This document shows positions 1-10,634 of a DNA stretch of 64,000 nt, in pieces. Made by a program: the position numbers and the translations under genes. Within the stretch, counting starts at the first letter, position 1, and every line of letters begins with the position of its first letter. The notes beneath the pieces are model-generated. The model was not told the origin of the DNA. It saw nothing but the letters and a program-made list of their open reading frames with translations, and did not search any database. This DNA is from Cololabis saira (lineage: Eukaryota; Chordata; Actinopteri; Beloniformes; Belonidae): contig NC_084591.1 in NCBI RefSeq assembly GCF_033807715.1, positions 44,170,868-44,234,867 on the forward strand, written 5' to 3'.

Positions 1-36
1 TAAGTCTACCAGTTAAACATTTATGGTGAAACGTAC

Positions 37-721
37 CTGGAGTTGGGCCGGCGGTTGAGCCAGCTGTCCTCTGTGACGCTGGTGCGAGGAGAGTGACAAG
101 GAGACTGACGGGGCGACTGACGGGGCGACTGAAGGGGAGACAGCGCCGGGCTGAACGTTGAAGGGTACTGGTACTTCTGCTGCCACAGCTCTACCCCAAA
201 CGCCCCCCCTCCACAGCCCGGAGACCCTACAGGTGATTCCAGGGGGGAACCCAGAGCCAGGAGGGAAGCGTCGTGTAGCTCCGCCTCCACGTCGTCGTAA
301 TTCTGGCAGAAGGACTCGCAGGACGACAGGTCTGACATCCAGCTCCTGGAGGACAGACTGCTGCAGGGACTCGGGCAAAGGGCCGTTTCTCTGTAGCACG
401 GGTCCATGGGGAGGTAGAGCTGGTCTCTGGGCCAGGATGGATCCGGGTACCCGCCCTCGGCACCGCCCACGGCCACCACGTCATGGCTGCTGCCGGGCTC
501 TAGGTGATTGTTATGAGCAATGGATGTGATCTGGATGCTGGGGCAGTCAAAGGCTCTGGGGGGTCCGTGAGGGCCACCGTAACCCTGGTGGGATTGGTAG
601 CCGGCATGGTGGTAGCCATCTGGGGGGAAACATGGAGAGTAACTCTGCAGCTCCTGGCTCAAGAGCTGCTCGGCCAGGGCCTGTGTGCTGGAGGGAGGCG
701 CCTTCACATCCAGAACTGGAG
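37..721 (-). CDS. nfatc3: nfatc3 coding exon 2 (regulatory domain)
   Basis: This 685-nt exon spans 227 full codons plus split codons at both ends. It starts after TTTGACAG and ends before GTACGT. In order it carries the PSIQIT calcineurin-binding motif, the serine-rich region and the SP repeats that are phosphorylated to keep NFAT cytoplasmic. An upstream Met in the same open frame (at 848) is intronic, because the acceptor at 722-724 precedes the conserved part. Confidence 0.9.
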
Positions 722-3700
722 CTGTCAAATGGAAGAGATGAACAAACAATGTAAAAATCAAATGAGGGATCATTTGCTTTGCAAATACAAATAGTTCATT
801 TATTTTTGTTTTTAGTGCGAGCAGAAGTCCTTCAGCAGCAGAGTGCATAAGATCATTTTCATAATCCTGCTCTACTCAGTGTGTTTTGTGGTACAGGGTT
901 TTCATAGATTGAACAATGAATCTAAAACAATGGCTGAAACATAAATCCCATGTCTGAAAGGGGAACTAGTGGTTGAAATATATGTAAATATTATGTGTCA
1001 AAAGATTTTCAATTCAATTTTATTGTATAGCGTCTAATACAACAAAAGTTGTCTCTGGACGGTTTCCAGAGACCCAGAACATGAACATAAACCCCTGAGC
1101 CATTATTACATAAACAATGGCAGGTAAAAACTCCCCTAGTGGGAGAAAAGCCTTAAGCCAAACAGTGGCAAGAAAAACTCCCCTTTAGGAGGAAAGAAAC
1201 CTGGACCAGGACCTGGATCATAAGGGGGGACCCTCCTGCCGAAGACAAGGGTGAAAATATGGATCATCCAAAAAGTTCAAATAGTCCTTCACAAGTCTGC
1301 TTAATTTCTTTCAGGTTTCCTTCAAATACCTTTAGTTAATTCTATCAAACATAAATGTAACACAGATGTTACCCAGCCTGCAGGTGAGCTATTCATCTTT
1401 ATGTTTGTGTTGTGATTTAAGTAATTTTTTTATCAAAGTTGCTTTGTGAAACTAAACAAGGGAAAAGGCTATTGTATAGCTGCACCACATATTTTCCAGG
1501 TTCAGTGTTGTGGGCATCAGCATGGCAGAGTGCTACAGATCTCCCTACCCCATTCCCGACAGGGAGGCGTTCCCTGACCAGCTGCCTCCTGACCTTCTCC
1601 ACAACAGGGCATCCCTAAAACACCTCCCCAGGTAAGGCTTCAAGCAGGCATCCCACAAAGATGAGTTCAGTGACTACGTTTATGCAGTCAAAATTCGGGT
1701 TATTGCTAATATTCCTGTTACTGAAACATTGGGAATATTCCGTTTACATGCGTGAGCAAACAGGGTTATCCCTGTATACATGGTAATAATCATTTGGGAT
1801 ATCTGGATCAAACCAGTGACGCACGGAGAACATCATGACGCAATTCCCGTCATTTCTGCTTCTTCTTCCTGTATCCAAATTCAAAACAAATGCTGCTTCG
1901 CGCAACTTTTCACTCACTTTCTTTTAAATCTCACTATCCCGGTACTTTCTACCGTCTACAAATGCCAAAATGTTCATATCCTTCATTACATTTATGAAGT
2001 GATTAGTCTCCTCCTGGTCTTGTGTTTCTCCGTGTTTAGAAGAACTTCCTGGACTCAAAAGACCAGGATTCCTTGCGAACAGAGCATGCTCATAAAAACA
2101 AATTCCTGTTCCTTCTGATGGGGATATTCTGTTTGGCGTTTACATGACCCAATATTCGGCTTTTAAAAGGAGTAACCCACGGGTCATATTCAGGTTTTTA
2201 AAAAACCCGAATATGAGCAAATTCGGGTTATTCAATAAGGGTTATTGGTGTTTACATGGCCGTGCAAATTCGGGTTATTGCCAATATTCGGGTTTTAAAA
2301 GGGTTATTGACTGCATGGAAACACAGTGAATGTCCCTTGAGCAGACTGAAATCAAGGCCTCACCCTGGAGCCAGGCCTGGGGGTTAATAGTTTGAGGGAC
2401 AAACAACTGCCCCAGCTGGAAGACGGGCTACTCTACACCCTGAGCTGCTGCAGGCCCCGTCCCAGCCAGGGCACGACTGAAAAAGAGATTTCATCCCCAA
2501 GGAGTCTCATTTCCTGTTTAAACAAAGTTTAAAGACAAATTCAAGAAAAGAAGAAGAGAAAAAGAGGAAGCACTAATAAAGCACTAATAAAGAAAGTAGA
2601 GAAAGAAACCTGAAACAATATACTCCGTGTGTCTCTCGTAGTTTATGCTCTAAAGCACAAATCAATGTGTGTGTAATGAAGCCACATTGTTTTTGATATT
2701 CCTGTTTGTGTGAAATCAAGTTTAATGAATGCCGACACAGAAATCTGCAGAGGGGGGACCAGAGAATGCCCCCCCGCTGAGGGGCCCTGGAATACACCAG
2801 AGGACTCCTCTCCACCATCACCTTGTGCATGCTTAAGATCAAACTGAATAAAAGATTCAAAGTAATGTACCAGTTTCCTCTGCTAAACTGATCTGAGAAA
2901 AGAAACCATGAAGTGAGTATAAATATAATAATAATAATAACATATCACCACACCTTTTATCTATTATTTAGTCCTCACACCTTCTATCCATTTAAAGTAA
3001 TGTTATAGAGGGTATGCACTGACGTCACTTTCCCACTGGACCACGACCTGGCAAAAATGGCTGCAACTAATAGGGGAAACTGTGGAGAAGACGGGATAAC
3101 AGCCAATTATCAGCTTAAATTAAAGGCAGTTGGACTTGACAGTGACCCGTACAGTTACCCCAAGAACCAGTGGTCCATGGACATTAATATTTGGTACAGT
3201 TACCAAGAACCAGTGGTCCATGGACATTAATATTTGGCCACGAATCCAGTTTCCTGATATTTATATGTACTTAATTTCTACGGCAGGGAAATACATGAAG
3301 CAAAGCTTGAAGGCATACAAAAGTCTTGACGCTTGGTCCCACTTCAAGGCAGGATTTGTTGGTGAAATTAAAGTGATGAGGACACCGAACTTTATGAAAT
3401 CCACGTTTCGGTGCAGTTGTTTCTGCTAATTGCAGTGATCCATTTGTCTCTCTTAAGCTTATTTTTCAGCAGTCTGTAAAACGATAACTCAGATTTCTTG
3501 CTAAATCTATAAGTAGAAGCTGACATTTAGAGCACAACAGCTATTTCCCATTTTAGATGTTTTCGAGTGCCCAAACTGAAAGTTTATGCTTCCACTCAGT
3601 CTTTCTGCCACTCAGTGGGCGTAACCCGCTGTGAAGTTGCATCCGTGACGTCATGCGCATTCCCTCTATTGGCCAGTTACATGATGTCTTAATTCGGAAT

Positions 3701-6700
3701 TAATTATTCCGAATTAAATAATTCCGAAAGTAACTATTTTCCTTTGAGTTTACATAGAAATAGTAATTCCGAATTGAGGTTTACATGGAAAACACGTTTG
3801 ATCGGCTTTATCCAATTCCTCTTAAGGTCTGGGGGTTGGGAAGGTTCTGATTGGATAGGGGCGGACCGGAAGTTACGTCTACCAGAAGAAAAACAAAGCT
3901 GTTACAGCTTTAGCTGCTACAACTTTGAAAAGCTCACAATTTTTATGTTTCCTGCCATCTGTTCTTTTAATTATTTCTATTTATTAAATAAATGGTCTCT
4001 GCTCTTGACCAGCGTTTACTGCGTGCTGCCATCTTGAAACTTTGTTTGGAAAACCAGCCCAGCGCGGAATATAAGCGCCATGGAGACAGACGGGCGAGAG
4101 AACGAGCAGAAAGAAAGACCGGAATTAATTTAAAGAGGAATGACAGTATACATGATCGCGGAATTATTCTATTCAGATTTAAAATCGGAATAAACCAGCC
4201 ACTTACGTCGGAATTAAGTTTAATTCGGAATGGCCATTTTCATTTGGAATTAGGTGTTTACATGGTCATTTTTACTCATTTTAAAATCAGATTTAATTTT
4301 AATTCTGAATTAAAGAGGAATTAAACTTCCCATGTAAACACACTCATTGAGGGTTAAAACTCTAAAGATCAACAGCTGCACGATCGGTCTCCACAGCAAC
4401 ACTGAACATCATAGTACACACTTAACTAAATATGGTGACAGATTATATACAACAGTTCAGTAAATTAATTCACACAGCTGCAAATGATCATCACCATTAC
4501 TATGAATTCCTCTCTCGCTCTCGATATCTATATACATGCAAATCCGGTGTCAAAGCACCAACTGTGATCTGCTTCAGTACTTGCTGTTTTTATATAAATA
4601 ACCCTCTATGTGGTGCACAAGTAAGAAATGATGCAACCTTCACCCCTTGTCTTTAGGTCAGAGGAAAGGGGGGAGGAAGGGAAGAGAAAAGAGGAGGACA
4701 TGATACCGTCCCGCCATCTGGGTGCCACAGAGCAGTTAGAAAAATCAGGAAGTAAAACCTGCCAACAGACAGGGTGCATGACACGCATGTCTGCACTGTG
4801 TCTAAAAAACAAGCAGCAGAGACAGATGTGCAGCACCTGTCTACCAACACGTACATCATTTATTCATGTGTCCCTCCTTCCATTTCACTGGACTATTGTT
4901 ATATGTCCTTCCTCATGATGGAGTCTCTATTTTGTTAAAGGATGGTCATGACTGATAATTGTTGGGTCTTTAAAGCATTACGTTTTTGAGTCTTCTTCAT
5001 TGGATTATACATTCAAGAGGTTTGCGATTCTTCTTATAAATATGTTTTCATCAAATGCACATAATGGTTCTTAAAGCCCGAGGCTTCAAACCCAAAGATT
5101 TCACTTTATCATTAGATAATTCAATTAATACTTTGAGTAAAAGTTAGATATATTATGAAGTTAAAATGCATTGATAACATAGAAATGTAGTGATTTAAAA
5201 TTTCTTGAGTAAAACAGTATTTCACTGGAGCCAAATTCTAGTTTTGCTTTCGTGCACCGTACTGTATGTTTGAGTAACAGACTTTCACTCTGGGCGTTGC
5301 ATTCAAATTGAAGCACAGAGGCATGGTACTTACCCTACCATGCCTCTGTGCTTCAATTGCTACTATAAGACTTTATTTTCAAAGTCAACATTTGTGTGAA
5401 GTGACACAAGTGCATTGTCTGGAATTTATGATCGATGATGAGTATGGATTCAGATGAGCCTTACATTACCTGCATCTTTGCTTTTTCACCAGTTACCCAA
5501 CAAACGTAGATTTTTATAATCAAAGTATGTAATAATGTCTATGAGTAATGTTTGGCTAAAATACTTAATGGGCAGAATGTCAGAGAGATGGATTGCCTTC
5601 TCAGAATTTATTAAGTAAGTAAGTAAAGTTTATTTATAGAGCACCTTTCACAGACAAGGGAATGTCAAGGTGATTCACAAAAAATAAAACAATACAATAA
5701 AAACAAGACGTTACAGATAAACCTCTTAGAATAAAATTACATAAAAATCAACATGATGGTCATAAAACAACCCTCTCACTAATGAAGTTTAAAAACAGGT
5801 GGGTTTTAAAGGAGACCTATTATGAAAAACACATTTTTTCTAGCTTTAACATATATAAAGTGGTCTCCCCTCAGCCTGCCAACTCAGAGAAGGAGGAAAG
5901 CAACCAAATTCTGCAGTGTCAGTACAGCCGCCCGGATGAGCCGTCCAGTGTGATGTGGATCTACGAGCCGTTCAGATTCTGCGACAGGAGCGTGAAACCA
6001 CGCCCACAACTAACTCTGGCCGGAACAACAACAACCAGCCCCCGGGTCTGGCAGTCAGAAGGCGCGCCGATTTTTTCCAGTGGCCAGCCGCGGTACTGCA
6101 ACCAAAAATCCCATGCGGCCCAGAAAGCTTTTTTCCCATAGACCGCAATAGTAAAAGAGAAGCCTCTAAAACTGTTCACAGGACACCTCCAGCTGTAATC
6201 CCCGGCAATTACTAATCTTTGTATTCTATATTTTTAAGTCATGGACTTTATATCCGTCAAAAATGTTTTATAACGGCCAGAAAAGTAAAAGAAAAGTCTC
6301 TTTCTGGGCGTGACGTCACGGCTGACGTCACAGCCGTGCATTCCACGGATGTTTTATATTAATATATATTATATAATTATATTATATTAATACATTAATA
6401 ATATATGTAATGCTATACATGTAATAATATACATTAATTAAGATATTATATTAATACATATTATATTAATACTCGCGTCATTGCCCCGGGGCATGATGGG
6501 AGGCCCCAGAGCATCATGGGAGGTGACTCAACTGCGCATGCTCTATGGGCCGCTGTATGCGGAAGTAAACCCGGAAGTCAGAGATTTTTTCGGCTTATGC
6601 GCTGGCTGAGCAGAATGCATTGAAATGAATGGGCGGCCATTTTTAGTCTCCAATCCAGTTTCTATAATACATCCATGACAACAACTAACTCCGCCGACCG

Positions 6701-9700
6701 GAGCTTCCGCCATTTTTTCGTAGCGGTGTATCGTGATGGCGTCTGTTCGAGCTAGACATGCAAATTGCTCTGTTGTTGGTTGTAAAAACCAACACTTTGT
6801 GCCCTCCCCCGCTACATGTCATTCAGGCAGCCAATCAGCACAGAGCCTCATTATCATAGCCCCGCCCACTCAGAATCCTGCATAGATAATGAAGTTAGAG
6901 AATGGGATGCTGCAGACATGGCTCAGAGGCTGAATTTCTAATTTATTTAGCAAAAAAAAAATCTAAAGCTTGTCCATCCATTATCTATACCCGCTTTATC
7001 CCTTGCGGGGTCACGGGGTCTGCTGGAGCCTATCCCAGCTCATTTTAGGTGAGAGGCAGGGGTTACACCCTGGACAGGTCACCAGTCCATCACAGGGCCA
7101 CATATAGACACACAAACCATGCTCACAACCACACTCACGCTCACACCTACGGGCAATTTTAGAATCACCAATTAACCTAATATGCATGTTTTTGGACTGT
7201 GGGAGGAAGCCGGAGTACCCGGAGAGAACCCACGCAAGCACGGGGAGAACATGCAAACTCCACACAGAAAGGCCCCTTGCCGGGCCTGGGAGTCGAACCG
7301 GGGACCTTCTTGCTGTGAGGCAACAGTGCTAACCACTAAGCCACCGTGCTGCCAAAAAAGCTTGTTTTTAAGAAAATCAAGGCCTGTTTAAAATAGGTAT
7401 TAGATGCCATAATAGGTCTCCTTTAAGTTTGCTCCTAAAAGCGTTGATGGAGTACAGAGAAGGTAGAGACGGCGGGAGATGGTTCCAGAGCCTCGGTGCG
7501 ACGGCCTGGAAGGAGCGATCTCCTCGCGCCTTAAAGCAGGTACGAGGGACCGTGAATAGGCTCTGGTCAAATGATCTCAGCCTCCGAGATGGAGTGTAGG
7601 GGTATAGTAGGTACTTGATGTTGGAGGGGAGGCCTGACCATGCAGAGCTCTAAATGTCAGCACCAAGATTTTAAAGTTAAAACGAAAAAGGTACAGGGAG
7701 TCAGTGAAGAGTTTTGGGGAAAAAAATTGGGGTGATGTGAGCCCTTCTATTTGAGCAAGTCAGCAGAAATTTTGGACTTGCTGAAGACGAGACAGTTCTT
7801 TCTTGTTTAGGCAAGAAAACAAACTTTTGCAGTAGTCCAAACGAGATGACACAAAAGCATGATTAGCTCAATATCATTGTTTGAAACAACTGTTCTTAGT
7901 TTGGAGATATTCCTTAAATGGTAAGAACAGTTCCTCATCAGCCGTTTGGAGTGGTGTTCTAATGATTTCTTAGGCTTGACTTAGATGAAACACTCAAATC
8001 ACCTAAAAACTGGTTGATAGCTGGAATGACTTCATCAGAGCCAATCACTAGCACCTACCAGTATCTGTCGGCTGTGTCCGGAGTCCCAAAAGCTAACCAA
8101 CCTGAATAGGGCAGCCTCTCTCACCCAGGGAATACACCACTGGGTTTAATGATTGCAGCAAGGACACACACCGCCGACTTTGCAGCTACAAATCCAGTCG
8201 GCTACCTTAACATTCAAGGAACAGAACACGGTCCATTCAGACTCAAGTCCCCGGCCTCCTCCACGAGGCAGGTGATATTCTGTAAGAGGTTCAAGAGCTT
8301 TCTGAGGAGGTTCCTCTGACAGATATTCCCAAAAAACCATCACTATCTGTTTGGTTTAACGAGTCTGTCCAACATCATGCCATCTGATCAAACTTCCCAA
8401 CAGGTCGTGATCACCTGACGGCTCAGCTCCCATCTTTCCCCCCAATTGTCTAAAAGACACTGCTGCAGATCTAACTAAACTGCCGTTTTTTTTTGCGTCA
8501 GCATAAACCTTTCCAAACAGGACTTAATACATAGAAAGAAAACGGTAAAATGAATATGTTTTAAACTTGTTTTCATTCTTCGTAGACGGTGGACACACTG
8601 TTGTGCATGGAAAATGTATCCATAACATTTCATCCTGTATAGAGTTTAATATGATTGTCCCAAACACACTGCTGCAGATCTAACTGACAACAACGAAGTC
8701 AATCATCAAACTACAACCCAGGGTGTCCAGGTGCTGCATGCATTTATGGACACCTTTATGTCTGTATGTGGTGTTTGTTATGGACAAATTGTGACTAGCG
8801 CAGAAGACCAATGATAGAACATGACTCCCGTTCAGATCAAGAGGCCATTCCTCCCAATCACACCATTTCAGGCTGTTGTTGCCTATGTAGTGGGTCCCAG
8901 CTAGGTTTCTGCTGGCAGATGTGTGGATAATCCTGATAGGAGAGCACTGGAAATATTTAAAATATTGTTCAAAAATCAGCGACACAGGACAACAGTTGCT
9001 CAATCTCCATTCACCCGGATTATATTTATTCTCATTTAACTTTGTAACTGCAATCGTGAATTATTAATTTTCATATACATTTTCAACTTTGTAACTGCAA
9101 TCATGAATTATTGCGGCCACTTAAGTGTCCCTCTAATGAAACCGCATGTCATTGTGTGCGTCTGTGTAATCGCTTATCATAAATTTAAATAAAATACCAT
9201 TTTAATACCAAAAAGTGACTCTTATGGGAAAGGCAACAAAAGTTATAATACATCAACAAAAGACTTATTGTGTGCGTATCACACCTACATTAAGTTCCTT
9301 CAGCAGAACAACAAAGTCCCCTTTAGGTGCACTTTTTCCAGCATAAAGGACTCCAACAGGGCTGCTAGTCTGAACTGCTGTTTGTTGCATCAACAAAACA
9401 AACAAAACTTTCCAAACAGGACTTATTACATAATAAGAAAATACAGGACTGTTTCAGAAAATTTGAATATTGTGATAAAGTTCTTTATTTTCTGTAATGC
9501 AATTTAAAAAAAACAAAAATGTCATACATTCTGGATTCATTACAAATCAACTGAAATATTACAAGCCTTTTATTATTTTAATATTGCTTATTATGGTTTA
9601 CAGTTTAAGATTAAGATTCCCAGAATATTCAAATTTTTTGAGATAGGATATTTGAGTTTTCTTAAACTGTAAGCCATGATCAGCAATATTAAAATAATAA

Positions 9701-10133
9701 AAGGTTTGCAATATTTCAGTTGATTTGTAATGAATCCAGAATGTATGAAATTTTTGTTTTTTTTTTAATTGCATTACAGAAAATCACAATATTCTAATTT
9801 TCTGAGACAGTCCTGTATGTTTTAAAATTGTTTTCATTCTACGTAATATGACACACTATGTTATGCATGGAAAATGTATCCATCCATAACATTTCATCCT
9901 GTATAGGGTTTAATTTGAAAATCCAAGCGTTGAATTACATGCTACATTCTTTCAACCTTTTATTTTGAAGTTTGAAGTAACTTCCGGTGTTTTCGTCGTT
10001 GCTTCTCCGTCGTTTTACATAGTTTTTGCTCACTAACCCACTAGTAAAAATGACACGTACCTGTTGTCTGTCTGCCGTCCTCTTCGAAGATAAGTCTGAA
10101 GTCCAGCTCCTCAGTGTAGTTTACTGTGGACAT
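37..10133 (-). CDS. nfatc3: nfatc3, calcineurin-regulated NFAT transcription factor (first two coding exons; rest outside window)
   Basis: NFAT proteins are cytoplasmic transcription factors that calcineurin dephosphorylates after calcium influx, allowing nuclear entry. Two exons are visible: 10061-10133 (start ATG 10133) and 37-721. They join in phase (G|CT makes one Ala codon) at GTACGT and TTTGACAG sites and give about the first 252 residues. Exon 1 has the NFAT start signature EELDFRLIFEEDG. Exon 2 has the calcineurin docking motif PSIQIT, a serine-rich block (SRSWMSDLSSCESF), a DDVEAELHDA segment and SP repeats (SPRQSPRQSPCHSPRTS). These match NFATC3 better than NFATC1, C2 or C4. Exon 2 ends at a GTACGT donor at 36. 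The DNA-binding Rel domain is not in the window. The N-terminus looks shorter than mammalian NFATC3. Fish often have two nfatc3 copies; which one this is cannot be decided here. Confidence 0.9.
1006..1262 (-). mobile_element. teleost retroelement 3' tail (copy 1)
   Basis: Reads on the minus strand as the common fish repeat that contains TTTCTTCCTCCT, TTTTTCTTGCCACTGTTTGG and AGACGCTATACAATAAAATTG and ends in a poly(A)-like tail. A second copy lies at about 53375-53674 on the plus strand, and a diverged relative at 44213-44460. No coding region is attached, so this is a 5'-truncated LINE or SINE tail. Confidence 0.6.
1672..2328. mobile_element. MITE-like foldback element
   Basis: Imperfect terminal inverted repeats end in GCAGTCAA (left, near 1688) and TTGACTGC (right, near 2307), with CAGTGA directly outside both ends. 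The interior has repeated phrases such as AATTCGGGTTATT and GTTTACATG in both orientations, typical of non-autonomous DNA elements. No transposase is present. Confidence 0.5.
3006..3660 (+). mobile_element. non-autonomous DNA element carrying a YqaJ/SWIM-type transposon protein fragment
   Basis: Ends are similar in inverse orientation: AGAGGGTATGC..TGACGTCAC on the left and GTGACGTCA..GCATTCCCTCT on the right. Inside, 3100-3420 reads as a protein fragment with LKLKAVGLDSDPYSYPKNQW and WPRIQFPDIYMYLISTAGKY, then QSLKAYKSLDAWSHFKAGF. This resembles the N-terminal part of fish transposon-linked proteins with SWIM and YqaJ domains. A 44-45-bp piece is tandemly duplicated at about 3150-3238, which breaks the reading. 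Family assignment is from memory and moderately sure. Confidence 0.5.
3680..4342. mobile_element. MITE-like element rich in AATTCGGAAT palindromes
   Basis: AATTCCGAATT and AATTCGGAATT palindromes, together with GTTTACATG phrases, occur near both ends in inverse orientation. There is no transposase. The middle (3880-4100) is unique-looking and has no convincing coding potential. Confidence 0.45.
5306..5358. other. perfect 23-bp hairpin
   Basis: The 23 nt at 5306-5328 and 5336-5358 are exact reverse complements, separated by a 7-nt loop (CTTACCC). The stem is mixed sequence, not simple repeat. Pairing stops abruptly outside it, so it is short for a pre-miRNA and may be a template-switch inverted duplication. 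Confidence 0.8.
5810..7422. mobile_element. TTAA-target DNA element, longest copy
   Basis: The ends are AGGAGACCTATTATG and its reverse complement, flanked on both sides by TTAA, as expected for piggyBac- or Kolobok-type elements. No intact transposase is visible. The copy is enlarged by a nested retroelement fragment at 6968-7354. Another full copy lies at 59383-60283 and a partial inverted one at 36621-36899. Confidence 0.7.
6968..7354 (-). mobile_element. retroelement segment nested in the TTAA element
   Basis: Read on the minus strand this is the widespread fish repeat with GGTGGCTTAGTGGTTAGCAC, then GGAGTTTGCATGTTCTCCCC, and a CCATCC end. It interrupts sequence that is continuous in the copy at 59383-60283. 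It is tRNA-like at its head but far too long and too diverged to be a tRNA gene. A related fragment lies at 60378-60548. Confidence 0.6.
8509..9914. repeat. duplicated ~140-bp segment (8509-8653 and 9408-9914), second copy split by a MITE
   Basis: Both copies share TTTCCAAACAGGACTTA, GTTTTCATTCT, GCATGGAAAATGTATCC and AACATTTCATCCTGTATAG. The second copy is interrupted at a TA by the palindromic element at 9444-9815; the first copy has the uninterrupted TATGTTTT. The DNA between the copies (8654-9407) has no recognisable gene. Confidence 0.75.
9444..9815. mobile_element. palindromic TA-target MITE, copy 1
   Basis: The element runs from CAGGACTGTTTCAGAAAATT to AATTTTCTGAGACAGTCCTG and is flanked by TA. 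The two halves are nearly complementary over the whole length, so it is a foldback of about 370 bp without coding capacity. Tc1/mariner-type target choice is inferred from the TA. Confidence 0.85.
10061..10133 (-). CDS. nfatc3: nfatc3 coding exon 1
   Basis: ATG at 10133 opens 24 codons (MSTVNYTEELDFRLIFEEDG and four more) followed by G|GTACGT at 10060. The ELDFxLxFxEDG pattern is the conserved N-terminus of NFAT proteins. The split codon is completed by exon 2 (G + CT = Ala), which supports the pairing over the 9.3-kb intron. It is too short to stand out as an open frame. Confidence 0.85.
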
Positions 10134-10440
10134 TGAACTAATAAAGCTCTAAATTAGTTAAACCGAGCCGTCTCTAAACTAGCCCGTCTCACTCGCTCCC
10201 ATCCGACTAGAAACAACTCCGTGTCAACTAAAGCGCCAAACAATACGTCGATGAATGCTGGAGAGGAAGTGGTTGTACGACCAAATACACACGTTTCCTG
10301 CGCTGTTATTAATCCACTAAAAGCCCATAGTTGTGTAGTTTTTGCCCGGTGTCGCTCCGCTCCTGCAACAGTTTTACTCTGCTCTCGCTTGATCCGAGTG
10401 ATGCCTTCACGGCGCCCCGGAAATCACAACACCCCAGTGA
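10134..10440 (-). promoter_or_regulatory. nfatc3: probable nfatc3 5' leader and promoter
   Basis: The DNA upstream of the nfatc3 start has more CpG than the surroundings (CCGAGCCG, GCGCC, GTCGCTCCGC, GGCGCCCCGG). It ends where the next palindromic MITE begins (10449). No TATA box is obvious. Assignment rests on position and composition only. Confidence 0.4.
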
Positions 10441-10448
10441 CGGATATA

Positions 10449-10634
10449 CGGGACTGTCTCAGAAAATTAGAATATTGTGATAAAGTCCTCTATTTTCTGT
10501 AATGCAAAAATGTCATACATTCTGGATTCAGTACAAATCAACTGAAATATTGCAAGCCTTTTATTATTTTAATATTGCTGATCATGGTTCACACCTTAAG
10601 AAAACTCAAATATCCTATCTCAAAGAATATTCTG
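10449..10634. mobile_element. palindromic TA-target MITE, truncated copy 2
   Basis: Contains the left half of the CAGGACTGTCTCAG palindromic element (here CGGGACTGTCTC) and a remnant of the right half; most of the second arm is deleted. It lies just upstream of the nfatc3 promoter. Confidence 0.75.

Larger units (their letters stand above)
5612..7930. mobile_element. retroelement tail split in two by a TTAA element
   Basis: Two halves, 5612-5809 and 7423 to about 7930, together read as a typical fish retroelement segment (AGTTTATTTATAGAGCACCT on the left; a stretch with GGTTCCAGAGCCTCGG and GTCAGTGAAGAGTTTTGG on the right). They are separated exactly by the TTAA-flanked element at 5810-7422, so the inner element inserted later. 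Confidence 0.55.
722..10060 (-). other. nfatc3 intron 1 (9.3 kb, element-rich)
   Basis: No conserved coding exon was found inside this interval on either strand. It holds a retroelement tail (about 1006-1262), several foldback or TIR elements (1.67-2.33, 3.0-3.66, 3.68-4.34 and 5.81-7.42 kb), a perfect hairpin at 5306-5358, and a duplicated 140-bp segment at 8.5 and 9.4 kb. The stretches 722-1005, 1263-1670, 2330-3005, 4345-5300, 5360-5610 and about 7930-8500 show nothing recognisable. Confidence 0.7.

Noticed and set aside
7270..7354. tRNA gene on the minus strand (GTGGCTTAGTGGTTAGCAC, GGTTCGACTCCC)
   Set aside because: It has box-like sequence but no cloverleaf of proper length, and it continues into a common dispersed retroelement.
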